Shown piece by piece: positions 9,678 through 23,800 of a stretch of 64,000 nucleotides of DNA. Made by a program: the position numbers and the translations under genes. Origin of the DNA: Lampris incognitus (Eukaryota; Chordata; Actinopteri; Lampriformes; Lampridae); the NCBI RefSeq assembly GCF_029633865.1, contig NC_079230.1:30594666-30658665 (forward strand), read 5' to 3'. The notes beneath the pieces were generated by a model. That model did no database searches. It was not told where the DNA came from and saw only the letters and a list, made by a program, of their open reading frames with translations. How positions within the stretch are numbered: the stretch's first letter is position 1; every line of letters starts with the position of its first letter.

Positions 9678-12600
9678 CTGCAGAAGAACAAACAGAAGTA
9701 AATCAAATCATCTGTTCGCGTGTCCTCCCTCCGTTCTTACACTGACGAGCTCACACTTTTCCACATAAACAAATGTTGGTTTCTTACCGTCTCTCACAAC
9801 AATGGTAAAATGATAACGACTCCACTCAATCTCAGTTCATGAAAGCCTTTACTTCTGAAAGTTGCGCTTTAAAAAATGGTCGGTCCGACACTTCCTCTGA
9901 AAAACCCGCCAGAAAGGACAGGCAGAACTTCCTCTTTTTTACTTATTTACCCCCCCTTTTCTCCCCAATTACACTTGCCCAATTACCCCACTCTTCTGAG
10001 CCGTCCCGGTCGCTGCTCCACCCCCTCTGCTGATCCGGGGAGGGCTGCACACTACCACATGCCTCCTCCCATACATGTGGAGTCGCCAGCCGCTTCTTTT
10101 CACCTGACAGTGAGGAGTTTCACCAGGAGGACGTAGCAGGTGGGAGGATCATGCTATTCCCCCCAGTTCCCCCTCCCCCCGAACAGGTGTGCAGTGACCA
10201 GGACACATACCCACATCCGGCTTCCCACCCGCAGAAACGGCCAATTGTGTCTGCGGGGACGCCAAACCAACCCGGAGGCAACACAGGGATCTGAACCGAG
10301 ATCCCCGTTTTGGTAGGCAACGGAATAGACCGCTACGCTACCCGAACGCCCAGAACTTCCTCTCTTGTGAACCAACCAGAGAGAAGCATCACAAATAGTC
10401 AACGAAGTAACGTGATGGACAGAGGAACTCTCGGCGACTGGTCCTCTAATACTGGTTCAGGCAAAATTATCATCTGGGACATACAGACGGATCTGACCAA
10501 ATTACTACCACTGAGTTTCACTTACTTGGCAATTGTGGTGCTGACTTGAGTGCGTACAAGGTCAATGTACTGATCAATCTGGGTCTGTAGTAAAGAGTGT
10601 GGGTAGAAGAAGGAAAAGCATTTGTCAGCTCTGAGAAGTGAAACTTTTTTTTTAAACCACTGAAAGCAGCCACTCTGCTAATAAAATGCTGTAAAGGAAA
10701 GAAAGAAATAGCTTGGATGTAATGACAAGCATGAGGAATTCCCATGAAGTAAAAACTGGTAAAAATTGAAAAAAGTGTAAACATTGGGTAGACCGCTTTT
10801 TTAGGATTCTGGTGTGAAGTTTTGATGAGATAATTCCATTAAACGAACATATGACCCCAACAAACTTTGAGACTGAGGCTGAACTATCTTCTTTTGCAGT
10901 GACTGGTCTAGCATCCATTCCATCCATCCATTATCCGAACCGCTTATCCTGCTCTCAGGGTCGCGGGGATGCTGGAGCCTATCCCAGCAGTTATTGGGCG
11001 GCAGGTGGGGAGACACCCTGGACAGGCCGCCAGGCCATCGCAGGGCAGCATGGTCTAGCATGACGGTGCATAAACACACGTAGTGGAGACAGAAGTCGGC
11101 CTGCTCAGCTCAGTTAGCAACTCAGCAGCATGCAAATGATGACTCTGAACTGAAAAAGCCCAATCAAGTCCAGATGGACATCATGACAGACATGCCTCTT
11201 CTCATGGAGGGACGTGTCAGTGGAACTGAGAGTGATAATGCTGCCACCAGTTAAACGACTTCATATAAACTCTGTGGGCAAAAGATGCTAACAGATAAGC
11301 AATGTGCATGGCACAGCCTGAAGCCATGAATTTGGGTAAACTGGCTGATGGTCTTAGGCGCTGACACACCACCGTCAGCATATGTCGGGCCGTCAGTGAG
11401 CGTCTGTGACCCTAGTTTTTGCGGTGTGTCTCGCACCGTCGGCACTAGTCAGACCCCTGTCGGCAGCTTTTTGGCCAATTCAGCATGTTGAATTGAGGGA
11501 GGTCACTCTGATTGGCTGTTCAGTTTAGCGAATCAGTGCAGAACATACATGCTAGTTGGCCACCGACTGTAGTCTTTGCGTTGTGTTCAAGTGCTACTTT
11601 TTGGCCCAGACGGCAGGCGACATGAGGCGACGCAACTGTCGGCCTTCGTCGCTGCTAGTCGGTCTGGTATGTCTGGGCCCAAAGAACTCATGTCATTTTT
11701 GCTCACTAGGAGATTTGCTGGGTATCTAACTTTTCACGCATATACATTCATGATTACACGGAACAGACCGTCACACTCACCTTGTTTTTCTCGTAGATTG
11801 GGGGAATAGCAAAGAGGAGGATGTCAGCTGAAAGACAGAAATATAGATGTAAACATGTTCTTGAGTGTACATTTTGGAAAAATGGATTTAATGGCAGACT
11901 TAAATGGCAATAAATAAAAGCTGTCTTTGTGGGGTGAGAGCAGATTTTCTCAGAAAACAGAGGAAGAAGTACTGCTCACCATCTGACTGTACAATATCTA
12001 TAGACAGTAATCATCCGGACTCCAATACGCTATCAGTTTTGTCAGTCTGGTAATAGTTCACATGTAGGTAAGCTGAATAAACAGAACCTGCCACAGACAA
12101 TGATGTCCTGATTCTACAAGGCCATCACTGAGGCAATCCTCACGTTGTCTACAAGAGGCTTGGCTCAGCGACCTCACAGGACAGAGCAAGAACCACTGAT
12201 GGTAATCCAGTCATCTGAAAGCTGACCTCTATTCTGGACCTCTGACTCCAGATCCAAGCAGCACACAGGCATTATCATGACTAACTTCTTCATCCCGGCC
12301 ACCAGCTACTCCATGCTTTGGATTCAGAGACATGATAATGGATGGTAAAAACTAAAAAAAATAAAATAAAATACACACTTCTCACAGCCAGACTGCACCA
12401 TTATGGTGAGTAATGAGAAGTTATACTGTGCTGCTGGGATCCAGAACACTACTTTCACTACTTCTGAGTCAGGTACTTAAATCCAACTTCCCACCAGCTG
12501 CATAACTGATATAGTTAATAGCTTCATGGTTGGTAGTAAGTAGTCTTATTAATACTGCGTTTAAAAATCCTATCAGGAAACAATATTCCACAGGCCGGTT

Positions 12601-15600
12601 TATATTTTTAATATTTTGCACATTCAGTATGATACCAATCAGTGTAGTAGAGAGCCACTAACTGAACATCCTAGAAATACAACAGAAAGGTGAATCAGTT
12701 CATCTGGACACAAAGTTTATTGGAGAAACATTTCATCCAAGTGACCTCTTCAGTCTCAAATGACTGCAGGTACCCCACCCTTATAAACAATACAGTGGCA
12801 TAACAACCGAACCAACAATCGGTTTCAAATGCAAGTTGATGTGACCATTTACTAACCAGTGGCCACTCTTTCAAGGATGAGAACGTGCACATCCTTGATA
12901 GGGAGGAACGCTGGTTTGAACAGGAAATCAAAGAGGCCATCTTTGTGAAGCGGGAACAACCACCCCTGAACCGGAGGGGGGGGCCTTAAGAGCACATCTG
13001 TCGCCATCTTACAATGCTGTGATTGCAACTATTCTCCGATCCTCTGAACAGTACACGTGGCCATTATAACTCTAGTTAATGGTCACGGCAATTTGCATAT
13101 GAAACCAATCATTGGTTCAGTCGTTACGCAACTGTGCCGTTTATCAGGGTGGGGATACCTGCAGTCATTTGAGGCTTAAGTCACTTAAACCCTTTCCCCA
13201 CTGGTCAAAAACCCTGCTAATGTCCGCCTTTGGTCAATGTAAAAAGGCAGATGTTAGCGGGTTTTTTGGCCAGTGGGAAAAGGGTATTAGATGAGTGACG
13301 AAACGTATGTCAATAAACGTGTCCAGATGAACTGATTCAACTTTGTGATTTCCTTACCTGGATTACTGAGCATGCATCATGACATTTTGACTCATTTCGG
13401 CGAGGATTGCCTTAAACTTGTATGTGAGTACAAGCGAATGGCGCCTAAGATGGCAGACTACAGGAACCCCCTGAGATTCAGCCTCAGGTGCAGACAGAGC
13501 AGGATTACACCTAAGAGCCTGCAAATGAAATTTTCTGTCAAGGGCCCCCGAGCTAGCAAAATCCTCCAGAAGGCACACAGCCAGGTGTTGAACGAATGGG
13601 TTTCACAAACTAATTTTACCATCGATGCTTTGAAAGCCAAAGAGGAGCAGATCCAACAGAGACCTATGTTGCGCCTAGGTGAGACCATTTTCCAACACGT
13701 GATTTGAGTTCATGGGAAAGGCTTGTCTAATAAAATTTGGAAAGTAAAAAACCAGGCAGCAAAAGAAGTTCGACCTAATTGCTGCATGCCAAAGACATCG
13801 GCAGACAATGGACGGTGCCCTCAACGGCAGACAGAGACGGACGCCAAGACACACGCCGACGATGTGGACAAGTGGATGAAGAATCTGTCTGACAGACAAC
13901 TCACCCAGGCTGTGAAAGACATCCTTGCTAAGGGGCTGAATTTTATTGTCATGCCGAGGCAAATCCCGCTAGTGAAACTGATCACAGCCATGGAATTGGC
14001 GATCTGTCGCAACACCACGAAGCCAGAAACGGAGCAACTGTGGAGTTAAGTTTCAGCCTGCCTCAGCAATGCAAAAGCATTGCCGTCCAACATCAGCAGA
14101 GATGAGAGGAATGTACTCGCGACTCTTAGTAAGGACAATAACATCACCATCCTTCCAGTGGACAAAGGCATCTGCCTTTCCACTGGACTGTAGTATTAAA
14201 ACAGACTATCATGAGAAATTACGATATTACTTAGCGACATAAGTACTTCTATGAGCCCCTAAAATGAGATCCAGGCAGTGGTTACAAGGTGACAGATTGT
14301 CTGAAACTGTTGACCCGTTGGTCGGCAGTAATGAACATCACATTCAGAACACTATGGATTTTGTGAATAAGCTGGGGGATATCATTATGGAGGGGGATGA
14401 AACAATGGTCTCTTATGAAGTTGATGAAGCAGTGGAGGTAGTCCATATGAAATTACAAGACAACCTCACTCACCTTTGGTAATAGGACCACCCTTAACAC
14501 TGTCAAAGGTGTCTGCTCCTGAGCTGTGTCTTCAGTCCACGTACTTCACATACAGGGGGCAGTACTACAGGCAGAGGCATGGGTGTGCTATAGGTTACCC
14601 AGTTTCGCCTATAGTGGCCAACTTGTATGTGGAGGAAGTGGAAAAGAGGGCTCTGATGTCCTATCCAAGGACACCACCTAGCCATTGGTTCAGATATGTG
14701 GACATCTCCTGTGCAGGTGTCGATCAGGATGGCTGCTTGTTGCAGTCGCTCTTGCTCTTTTTAAATAAATCTTCTATTTTGTTCTTACTGTTTAGCTAAG
14801 TAACTAGTTAGAGTTTTCCAAGTTGTGCCCTTCTGTAACCATGCCCCTCTCTGTAACCAGAGGAGTTTGTCTGATGTTTGGAATACTCCTTTCTGAGTTT
14901 TGTGTCGACAGTGCTCAACAGCCCGGCGGCTCCATTGTTTACAGCAGAGATCAGTTGTTGGCGTTTCGACTGGCTAGCTTTATGGACCAAACTCACCAAA
15001 TCCCCAAGGAACTTTGGAGGACGGTTAGGAGATCTTTTAGGGGACGACGGGGTAAAGGATATAAATCAAGAAAGCGGAAGGACAATGCACAAGAGAGAGA
15101 AGAAGTTAAAAGCCGTATGCCCCTCTCTTGTCATGGGCAACATGAAATCGCTGGCTAATAAAATGGACGAGCTAACGGCGTTAGTCAGGAATCAGAGAGA
15201 GTTTGGTGAGTGTAGCCTCATGTGTTTCACTGAAACACGGCTGCACCAGGACATCCCCAACCACATCGACGGAGTTCAGACTGTTCGGCCAACAGGGATT
15301 GCTCAGGAAGTGGTAAGAGCAAGGTTGGAGGAGTTGTTATTCTTGTTAACAACAGATGGTGTAATCCTGGTCACATTACCATCAAGGAACGTATCTGTTG
15401 CCCGGACATTGAACTGTTAGCCGTGGGACTCGGGCCATGTTATTTGCCCAGTGAAATCTCACACGCTATTGTGGTAGCTGTTTACATTCCCCCCTCTGCC
15501 AACCCGACGGCGGCGTGTGATGTCATTCACACCACCATAGCTCATCTACACACAACCGAGTGCCCGCATCATAATTTCGGGTGACTTCAACCACATCTCC

Positions 15601-18600
15601 ACGGCGAAAACACTGCCTAGCTTCGCCCAGTATGTGAACTGTATAACCAAAGAGGAGAAGACACTGGACTTGACGTATGCTAACGTGAAAGAGACTTACA
15701 GCTCTTCTCACCTCCCTCCCTTGAGTAAGTCAGATCACAACCTGGTATGTCTGAACCCCTGCTATGTGCCTCTTGTGAAACAACAGCCTGTGACCACAAA
15801 AACAGTGAGGAAATGGTCGAGCAAGGTCTGTGTGAAACTTCAGGGCTGTTTTGAGGTAACAGACTGGCATGCTCTCTGTGAGCTGCACAGAGATGACCTA
15901 GATGGGGTCACAGGGTGTGTCACCGATTATATAAACTACAGTGTGGACTGCACTGTCCCTGAAAAGACTGTCCATTGTTATTCAAATAACAAGCCAGGTG
16001 TAACAAAGGACATCAGAGCCATCCTGAATGCAACGAAGAGGGCCTTTAGAGCTGGCAATAAGCAGGAGGTGAGAAAAATCCAAGGGGACCTTGAAGTGAG
16101 AATCAAAGAGGCTAAAGATAATTACAGGAGGAAGTTGGAGCAAAAACTCCAAGAGAGTAACATGAGAGAGGTCTGGAGTGGTATGAAGACCATCACTGGT
16201 TTCAGGCCGACTGGCAGCAGAAGAGTTGGGGGCAGCTTGGACAGGGCCAACGAACTTAATGTGTTTTTTAATTGATTTGACACAATGACCCCCCCCCCGG
16301 TCTCATCTGTTGCCTGCCTTCATCAACTGGATGGTGTTAGCCCCAGGGTGATCAAAGCCTGTACTCCCCAGTTATGTGGATTGCTTCACCATTTCTTCAA
16401 CATGAGCCTTAGACTTCAAAGTGTCCCCATTCTGTGGAAGACATCCTGCCTCATTCCTGTGCCTAAAACGCTGCAGACAACAGACCGGTAGCATTGACCT
16501 CACACATTATGAAGATCCTGGAAAGACTTATCCTGGAGCAGCTTCGGCCCACGGTCAAGCCACACTTAAGACCCCCTCCAGTTCGCCTACCAGCCCCAAC
16601 TGGGGAGTTGAGGATGCCATCATTTACCTGCTTAACTGTGCCTACGCCCACCTGGATAACCCAGCTGGCACTGTGAGGGTCATGTTCTTTGACTTCTCTA
16701 GTGCCTTCAACACCATCTGGCCGGCTCTACTGGGTGAGAAGCTGACAGCAATGCATGTAGATGCCCCCCTTGTGTCCTGGATTGTTGACTACCTTACTGG
16801 TAGACCACAGTATGTGCGCTTCCAACACTGTGTGTCAGACAGAGTGGTCAGCAACACCGGGGCTCCGCAGGGGACGGTCCTGTCTCCCTTCCTTTTCACC
16901 CCCTACACCACAGACTTCAACTACCACACAGAGTCCTGCCATCTTCAGAAGTTCTCTGATAACTCTGCTATAGTCGGATGCATCAGTAAGGACGAGGAGG
17001 CTGAGTACAGGGCTGTGGTGGGAAACTTTGTCACATGGTGTGAGAGGAACCATCTGCAGCTCAACGTGACTAAGACAAAGGAGCTGGTTGTTGATCTGAG
17101 GAGGGACATGACACCAGTGACCCGTTTCCATCCAGGGGGTCAGTGTGGACACTGTGGAATACTACAAGTACCTGGGGGTGTATATCGACAATAAACTGGA
17201 CTGGGCTAAGAACACTGATGCCCTCTACAAGAAGAGACAGAGCCGTCTCTACTTCTTGAGGAGGCTGAGGTCCTTCAACATATGCCAGACAATGCTCAGG
17301 ATGTGGTATGAGTCTGGTGGCCAGTGCTCTCCTGTTTGCTGTTGGGGCAGCAGGTTGAGGGTAGTGGATACAAACAGGCTCAATAAACTGATCTGTAAGG
17401 TCGGTGACGTTGGGGGGGTGGAGCTGGACTCTCTAGCAGCGGTTTCTGAGAAGAGGATGCTGTTGGAAGTGATGTGTCATCATGGACAATGTCTCCCACT
17501 CCACGACGTGCTGGTCGGGCACAGGAGTACTTTTAGTAATAGACTCATTCTGCCCAAATGCCCTACGGAGCGCCACAGGTGGTCATTCCTGCCTGTGGCC
17601 ATAAAACTTTACAACTCCTCCCTCAGAGTGTCAGACACTCTGAGTCAATAGTCATTAGACTGGCCCTTCCGTCTTGTTTTATTCTGTCGGGTGTTTGTTT
17701 GTTTCATGCAGCAGTAATACCGTATAGAAAGGGTGTTATATGCTGGAGCATGGTGCAAATATGTTTACATATTTTATCTTCTATTTCAACTTATTTCTGT
17801 TTTTCTTATTTCTATTTACTTGTTATCTTGTTAGTTTTTCTTTACTAGAGCATGAGTGTCTGTAATAGGACCCAATTTCCACTCAGGGATGAGTAAAGTA
17901 TTTCTGATTTCTGATTAAAATTAAATCTTAGGATGTACCACATTTCACTGACCACATTAACTCTGTAGACAACCACATCAAGTTCACCCGGGAGGATGTG
18001 AAAAATGACAGGTTAGCCTTCTTAGACTGAAATTTCAATTGGTGATGGGGGACATTTGATTGTTAAGGTTTCCTGTAAACCACCACATACTGAACAGTAC
18101 TTAAGGTTTGACTCTCATCATCCACTGGAGCACAAACTAGGAGTCATCAGGACGCTGGACCACCGAGCTGACAAAGTCCCCACCGACACAGCAGCCAGGT
18201 AAGGGGAGAAATCCCTCATTAAATAGGCCCTGGTTAAGTGTGGTTATCCTAACTGGGCGTTTGTCAAAGCCAGGAAGATGCCTAAACATTTCACCAGCCG
18301 ATCGAAGAGAGAAGGACAACAGCTGGCTAAGCATAAACCAGTGGTGATTCTGCATGTGGTGGGAGTGTTGGAACAGTTGCGATGCATATTTTCCAAACAC
18401 TGTGTCTCAGTTGCTTTCAAACCCCAAAATATGCTGTGCCAGAAACTGGTCCACTCCAAGGATCAGGTTCCCCGGCACAAACAGAGCAATATAGTGTACG
18501 CTGTTAATAGCCAGGAGGATTGCCGTGACTTGTACATGCGAGAAAAACAAGGTGCTGGCGAAGAGGATGGCACAACACGCCAGGCCAGGACTCTGCGGTC

Positions 18601-20780
18601 TACACCCATCTGCCGGCCAGTGGCCACTCTTTCGAGGATGAGGATGTGCACATCCTTGATAGGGAGGAACACTGGTTTGAATGGGGAGTCAAAGAGGCCA
18701 TCTATGTGAAGAGGGAATGACCATCCCTGAACCGAGGGGATGGCTAAGAGGTCATCTGTCACCATTTTACAATGCTGTGACACCAACTATTCCCATATCC
18801 TCTGTGAATAGTACATATGACCATTGTAACGCTAGTTAATGGTCATGGCATTTTACATATGAAACCCATTGTTGGTTCGGTCATTATACAACTGTGCTGT
18901 TTATAAGGGTGGAGATACCTACAGTCAGTTGAGACTGAAGAAGTCACTAAAATGAGCGATGAACATTTCTCCCAATAAATGTTATGTCCAGATTCAACTT
19001 TCTGTGATTTCCTTACCTGATGTTTATTGTACATGCATGAAGACATCCTAGTAATACTTTTTACCAACACCGCCCTCAATTGACATATCAACCACCATCT
19101 GTGCCATGTATATGAGAGCCATTAGTTTTTAATCCTTACTTCTCTTGCCCTCTTAAGTATTCTGATTTTGAATATCTTTCTTATCATGCAAGGCACAAAA
19201 TGCCACGTGAAAACCAAGTCAAACTTGCTTAGCTATGAAAACAATCTGATTTCAGCTGAGTTTTCGGCCCACACAGCTCAGTCGAAGCCAGCACGTCTGC
19301 TCTTCTTTATAGTCTTACCCAGGATGAGGATGGTGATTCCGTTGAAGACAGCTCCCACATAGGTCAGCAGCCACATAACCACAGCCAGCTGGGGAGAAAT
19401 GGCAGACAAAGCCTGGGTTAGACAACAAGGAGAGTGACTGGAATCCCTGAGGGCTACATAGAGAGGTAAAGCTTTTCTAGGACAACACAGAAATAGAAAG
19501 TGGGATATGAACACTCAACCTGACATGATTCCATATGTAGCACTGCAATCCCATCTGACACACCAAATTCACTTTAAAATCTTGTAGTAACTGGGTGGTA
19601 AATTAACAGCCAAATTCTATGCAATCTGCAAATGTATCATACCCTCTTGAATTGACATGCCTGGTAAACGGTCTTGACACTGCCCAAGGGCTTTACAAGG
19701 GGAAGATGAAGGAGAAAATTTGAGTGAGGGAGTGAAGGAGGGCTTGGATGCACGCTGCTGATTTAACAGGCTCTGTGAGCCGAGGTCCTATACGGAGCAT
19801 TATTCTCTGCTTGGCTGCCTGTGAGACCGACTCCTCATCCACTGATGGTTGGCTGGTATGTCTGGTAGGCAACTGCCTGCTCTCCCCACAGCACATGTAC
19901 ATCTTTAGGATCGTAGTTTTAAATCAGGTAAACTATGGAGTCTATATGTTTAACTCTACATAAGACCAATGTTCACTATTGAACAAATACTGTTGTGAGA
20001 TCCAACTAAGGTTCTTTCTTGCGATATCAAAAGAGATTTCATGTACAGTACATGAAGTTATGTGGCTGCACAAATGTTGAACATAGCTGCACTCAAAACA
20101 TTAAACAACCAGTGAATTTACAATGTCCTTTTGTTCATCTGGATGCTCATCAGAAGTTAAAGACTGCAAGACAGAAAATATAGACTAAGCCATCACTGAT
20201 GTCAGTTGTCATGGTGCAGAAGTAAAAGAAATGACAATAAAATACATTGCTAATTGGAAATATTCAAAGAATCAAAACTGCTTCAGTTTCCACTCTATAT
20301 AGACTGAAAAGATGGGCATTTTAAAAAAATCATGATTAAAATCAGAGATGACATTTACAGTGTTCGCCAACCACAAAACAGTATGACAATATTTCTTATA
20401 CATGTAACACACACATAAATTTCTGGACAACGACAATTTTGTCTGACAAAAATTTAATTTCTCCAGGTTTAGAAATGTGGTGCACTCTTTCGTCCTAAAT
20501 AGATATTTAATCTCCCTTTTCCCATCTGGCGTGCAATTCAAAATATAGACAACCATTGCATTCGAACCATTCTATAAATGAAGGAACGGACCAAATTCAG
20601 TTTGACTGTTCTTGAACCTATGGTCAATTTCCACTAGTGTTAAATAACCATTTTTTTAACCTTTTGCAGTCATGGTACATTTCATCTCCAAATTGTACAA
20701 TTTTGTTTCGTATACAAGGAAATTTAGAGATAAAAATGTAGGCGACCGGAAATATTTTACCACTCTGAATAGCCCTCTAG

Positions 20781-20833
<53 letters not shown>

Positions 20834-23800
20834 ACCCCAAAAACTGTGCAATCAAGGACAAAATAGAGATCAACATTGAGTGATGACTATTTTGTCTCTG
20901 GTCAGCTAAGTTAGCCCACCTTCAGGGAGTCCACGAGATCCTCCACCAAGAAGAGGCGACTCATCTGCTTGAGGGCTCGGTTGATATAGGTCAGACTGGC
21001 GTCCACGTGCTTGCGGAAGGTGTCCGGGGGAATGGTGAGATCCTTTTCCATCAGCACTCTGTGGGTGGGGCAGAGGGGAGGGTGAACACTAAAAATGAGG
21101 CTTAACCTCTATGTGCTAATTGCTACGATGTTAATAACCCATCTTCCTCTAAGGCTGGCTGAATTACTTATGTGCTAATCTCCAAAGCTAACAAGCCACT
21201 TTTCATTATGATCTGGCAAGTGAGTTAGCTGTTAATAGTTTATTACCATCTAATTATTTAAAATTTTAGCAGTAATTTCACCTGGTCCACGGTAATCTTT
21301 GACTTGTCTACCAAGTCACTCCCTTATATGGAGTATTAATATCTTCGTTCTGACTGAGACGTGATAAAAGAGACTTAATCATGCGTCTTTGTGAACAGGC
21401 CACATTGTATGCTCAAATAAGTGCTCCCTCAGGCTTCAGTTCAACCATAAAAGGTTGTTCTATAAATAAATATACACATTTTGCACAAATTCAGAATTAC
21501 TGATCGTAAAGTTCGATAGTTCCTCATGGTATTCCACAGGGTTCAGTGTCGAGGCCACTCCTGTTTATTATTTACCTCCTCCCTCTTGGCAACATTTCCC
21601 GGTACTATGGTATCCATTTCCACTACGATGCTGATGATACACAGCTTTATGTGTCCACTAAGCCCACTTGCACTCCCCCCTCCAGTACCCTCACTGCTTG
21701 TCCTGTCTCCATGATATACAGATATGGATGCTAACAATTATCTGAAATTCAACAGTAGTAAAACTGAGCTACTCCTAATTGGCACCAAACCTACACTCTC
21801 AAAAACTAATATTTGCTCACTCCCCATTGCTGAAGCCACCATACCAGTCTAGTCTTTGTGTTATCCTAGATAGTACCCATTTCCTTTTCCAGTCATATAA
21901 ACAGTCTCCCAGATTGCCTTTTTCCATTTGCGAAACATCTCCAGCAGGGCTCAAGAGTGCGACCAAAATTTTTAAGAGTGCGACTGAAAAAAATTATAGG
22001 TCGCACTGGTGCACCCGATGCTGCTCAGGTGAACACTGAAATCTCTTTCGCAAGCGCAGCATCTCTCTGTGTTCTCCTGATGGTATCGTGGTCTAAACCA
22101 ATAAGAGACAGAGCTCGGGCGGGTCCTCGCCTCTGATTGGCTGTGGTCCTTTTCACTGCTCTAAGTAGTGTCAGTTCAAAAAATGCGAGCGACCTGAGCA
22201 GGCTGAGCGCCAGAGAACTTGAACGGGAAAATAACAGCCTATAGGTCTACGCGACAAAACGAGTGAAAATGAAGAGAGGTAGAGCCATTGAAAGTTTTTT
22301 CATTAAAAAAACAAAACCTACTCCTTCAACCAGCCCTACTGTCACTCACACACTTTATTTTACTTGAAATGTTTAAATCTAACATGTTCAATTTCAGTTC
22401 ATTGAAGTGCTTTAAGCACAACTCTTTTATTTGGAAATGTTTAAATGTTTTAAATGTTCAATTTAAGCTCAGTGTAGCACTTTAAACACTATTTTTCTTT
22501 ATATATTCTTCATATATATATATATATTCTTTATATATTGTGTTTAAAATAAAGACAAGCTTTTTCTACACCATATTGTTTTAAAAAATCATTCACATTA
22601 TATGACAGAAGAGCGATAAAAAGGAGACCTTTTGGTGTTAAAGGCGACGCAATAAAAAATGTGGGTGCACCTAAATTTTGTGCTGGTGCACCTAAAATAA
22701 AAAGTTAGGCGCACCAGTGCAACCAATGCAAAAAGTTAGTGTAGAGCCCTGTCCAGACTATGCCCTGCTTTAACACAACACTCTACTGAAGTCTTAAATC
22801 AATGCTTTCGTCACATCATGCATAGACTACTGCAATGTGTATCCTGGCAGGCACCTCCAACAAACTTATTCCCCAACTTCAACTCATCCAGAATTCTGCA
22901 GCACTGATTATTACACTTTCAAAGTCCACTGACCATGTCTCTCTCCTACTGGTTCAATTACACTGGCTTCCTGTGTCACAGCGGCTTAATCTAAAAAACA
23001 TTATTAACATTCAAAGCTCTTCATAATCTATCTCCTGCTTATCTCACAGACCTCCTTCAGACTTGCACTCCATCTTGCTCCCTGCAGTCTTCACCAGCAG
23101 GTCTATTCGCACTACCAGCCATCAACCTCAGCACAATGGGTGTCAGAACTTTCTCCTATGCTGCACCCAAACTGTGGAACGCCATTACCCATCACATACA
23201 CTTCCTGGACTCCATTACAGAATTCAAATCTGCTCTTAAAAAACCCCACCTTTTTAAAACTAGCATACTCACTTTAGCAGTATCAAATTCAACTCTCTTT
23301 TTTTAAGCTCCTGCTGATGTTATGCTCTGTTGCTTATTGTGTTTTATTTGATTGCACTAATGTTTTTTTACTGCTTTGTTTTATTATATTTGATGTAAGG
23401 TGACCTCGAGTGTCATTTCAGGCGCCTTTAAATAAAATGTTTTATTAATTATCATATCTACTACTACTACTTTCGGCTGCTCCCATTAGGATTATATAAT
23501 AATAATAACACTAATAATAATAATAATATTAGGCAATGCCCTGCCTGACAATCATATTTTGTGACTTTGAGGGCTACGGAGGAGCTGACAACTTGAACAC
23601 AGTGTCTGAGAATGAACTAACAACAATGGGGTGTTTCTAGCTTGAGATATCAAGCCTCATATTCCATCATATCCTGTCTTTTTAATAACATGACACCAGA
23701 GACATGGCATAAACTTAAAAATCTCTGGTTGGTTGGTTGCGGCCCCTTACTTGAAGGGGTGTCCCTCGCTGGACTTCTGCACGGCCTGGATGACGGACTT

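Larger units (their letters stand above)
12684..19045 (+). mobile_element. Penelope-like retroelement with inverted leader, pLTR and nested LINE
   Basis: Order: an inverted copy of the 3' tail (12684-12838); a direct copy of the endonuclease C-terminus plus 3' tail (about 12847-13370), which forms a pseudo-LTR; the 5' coding part (13380-14702); a LINE insertion (14703-17922); the remaining coding part (17923-18720); and a second tail (18721-19045). Tandem pLTRs with an inverted leading fragment are a known habit of Penelope-like elements. The RT block ([25 protein letters not shown]) and a GIY-YIG-like block ([12 protein letters not shown]) support the class. Frameshifts and stops make it inactive. 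Confidence 0.82.

Noticed and set aside
10250-10350. tRNA gene on the minus strand
   Set aside because: Head of a family B SINE, also seen at 25370-25475 and 38060-38155.
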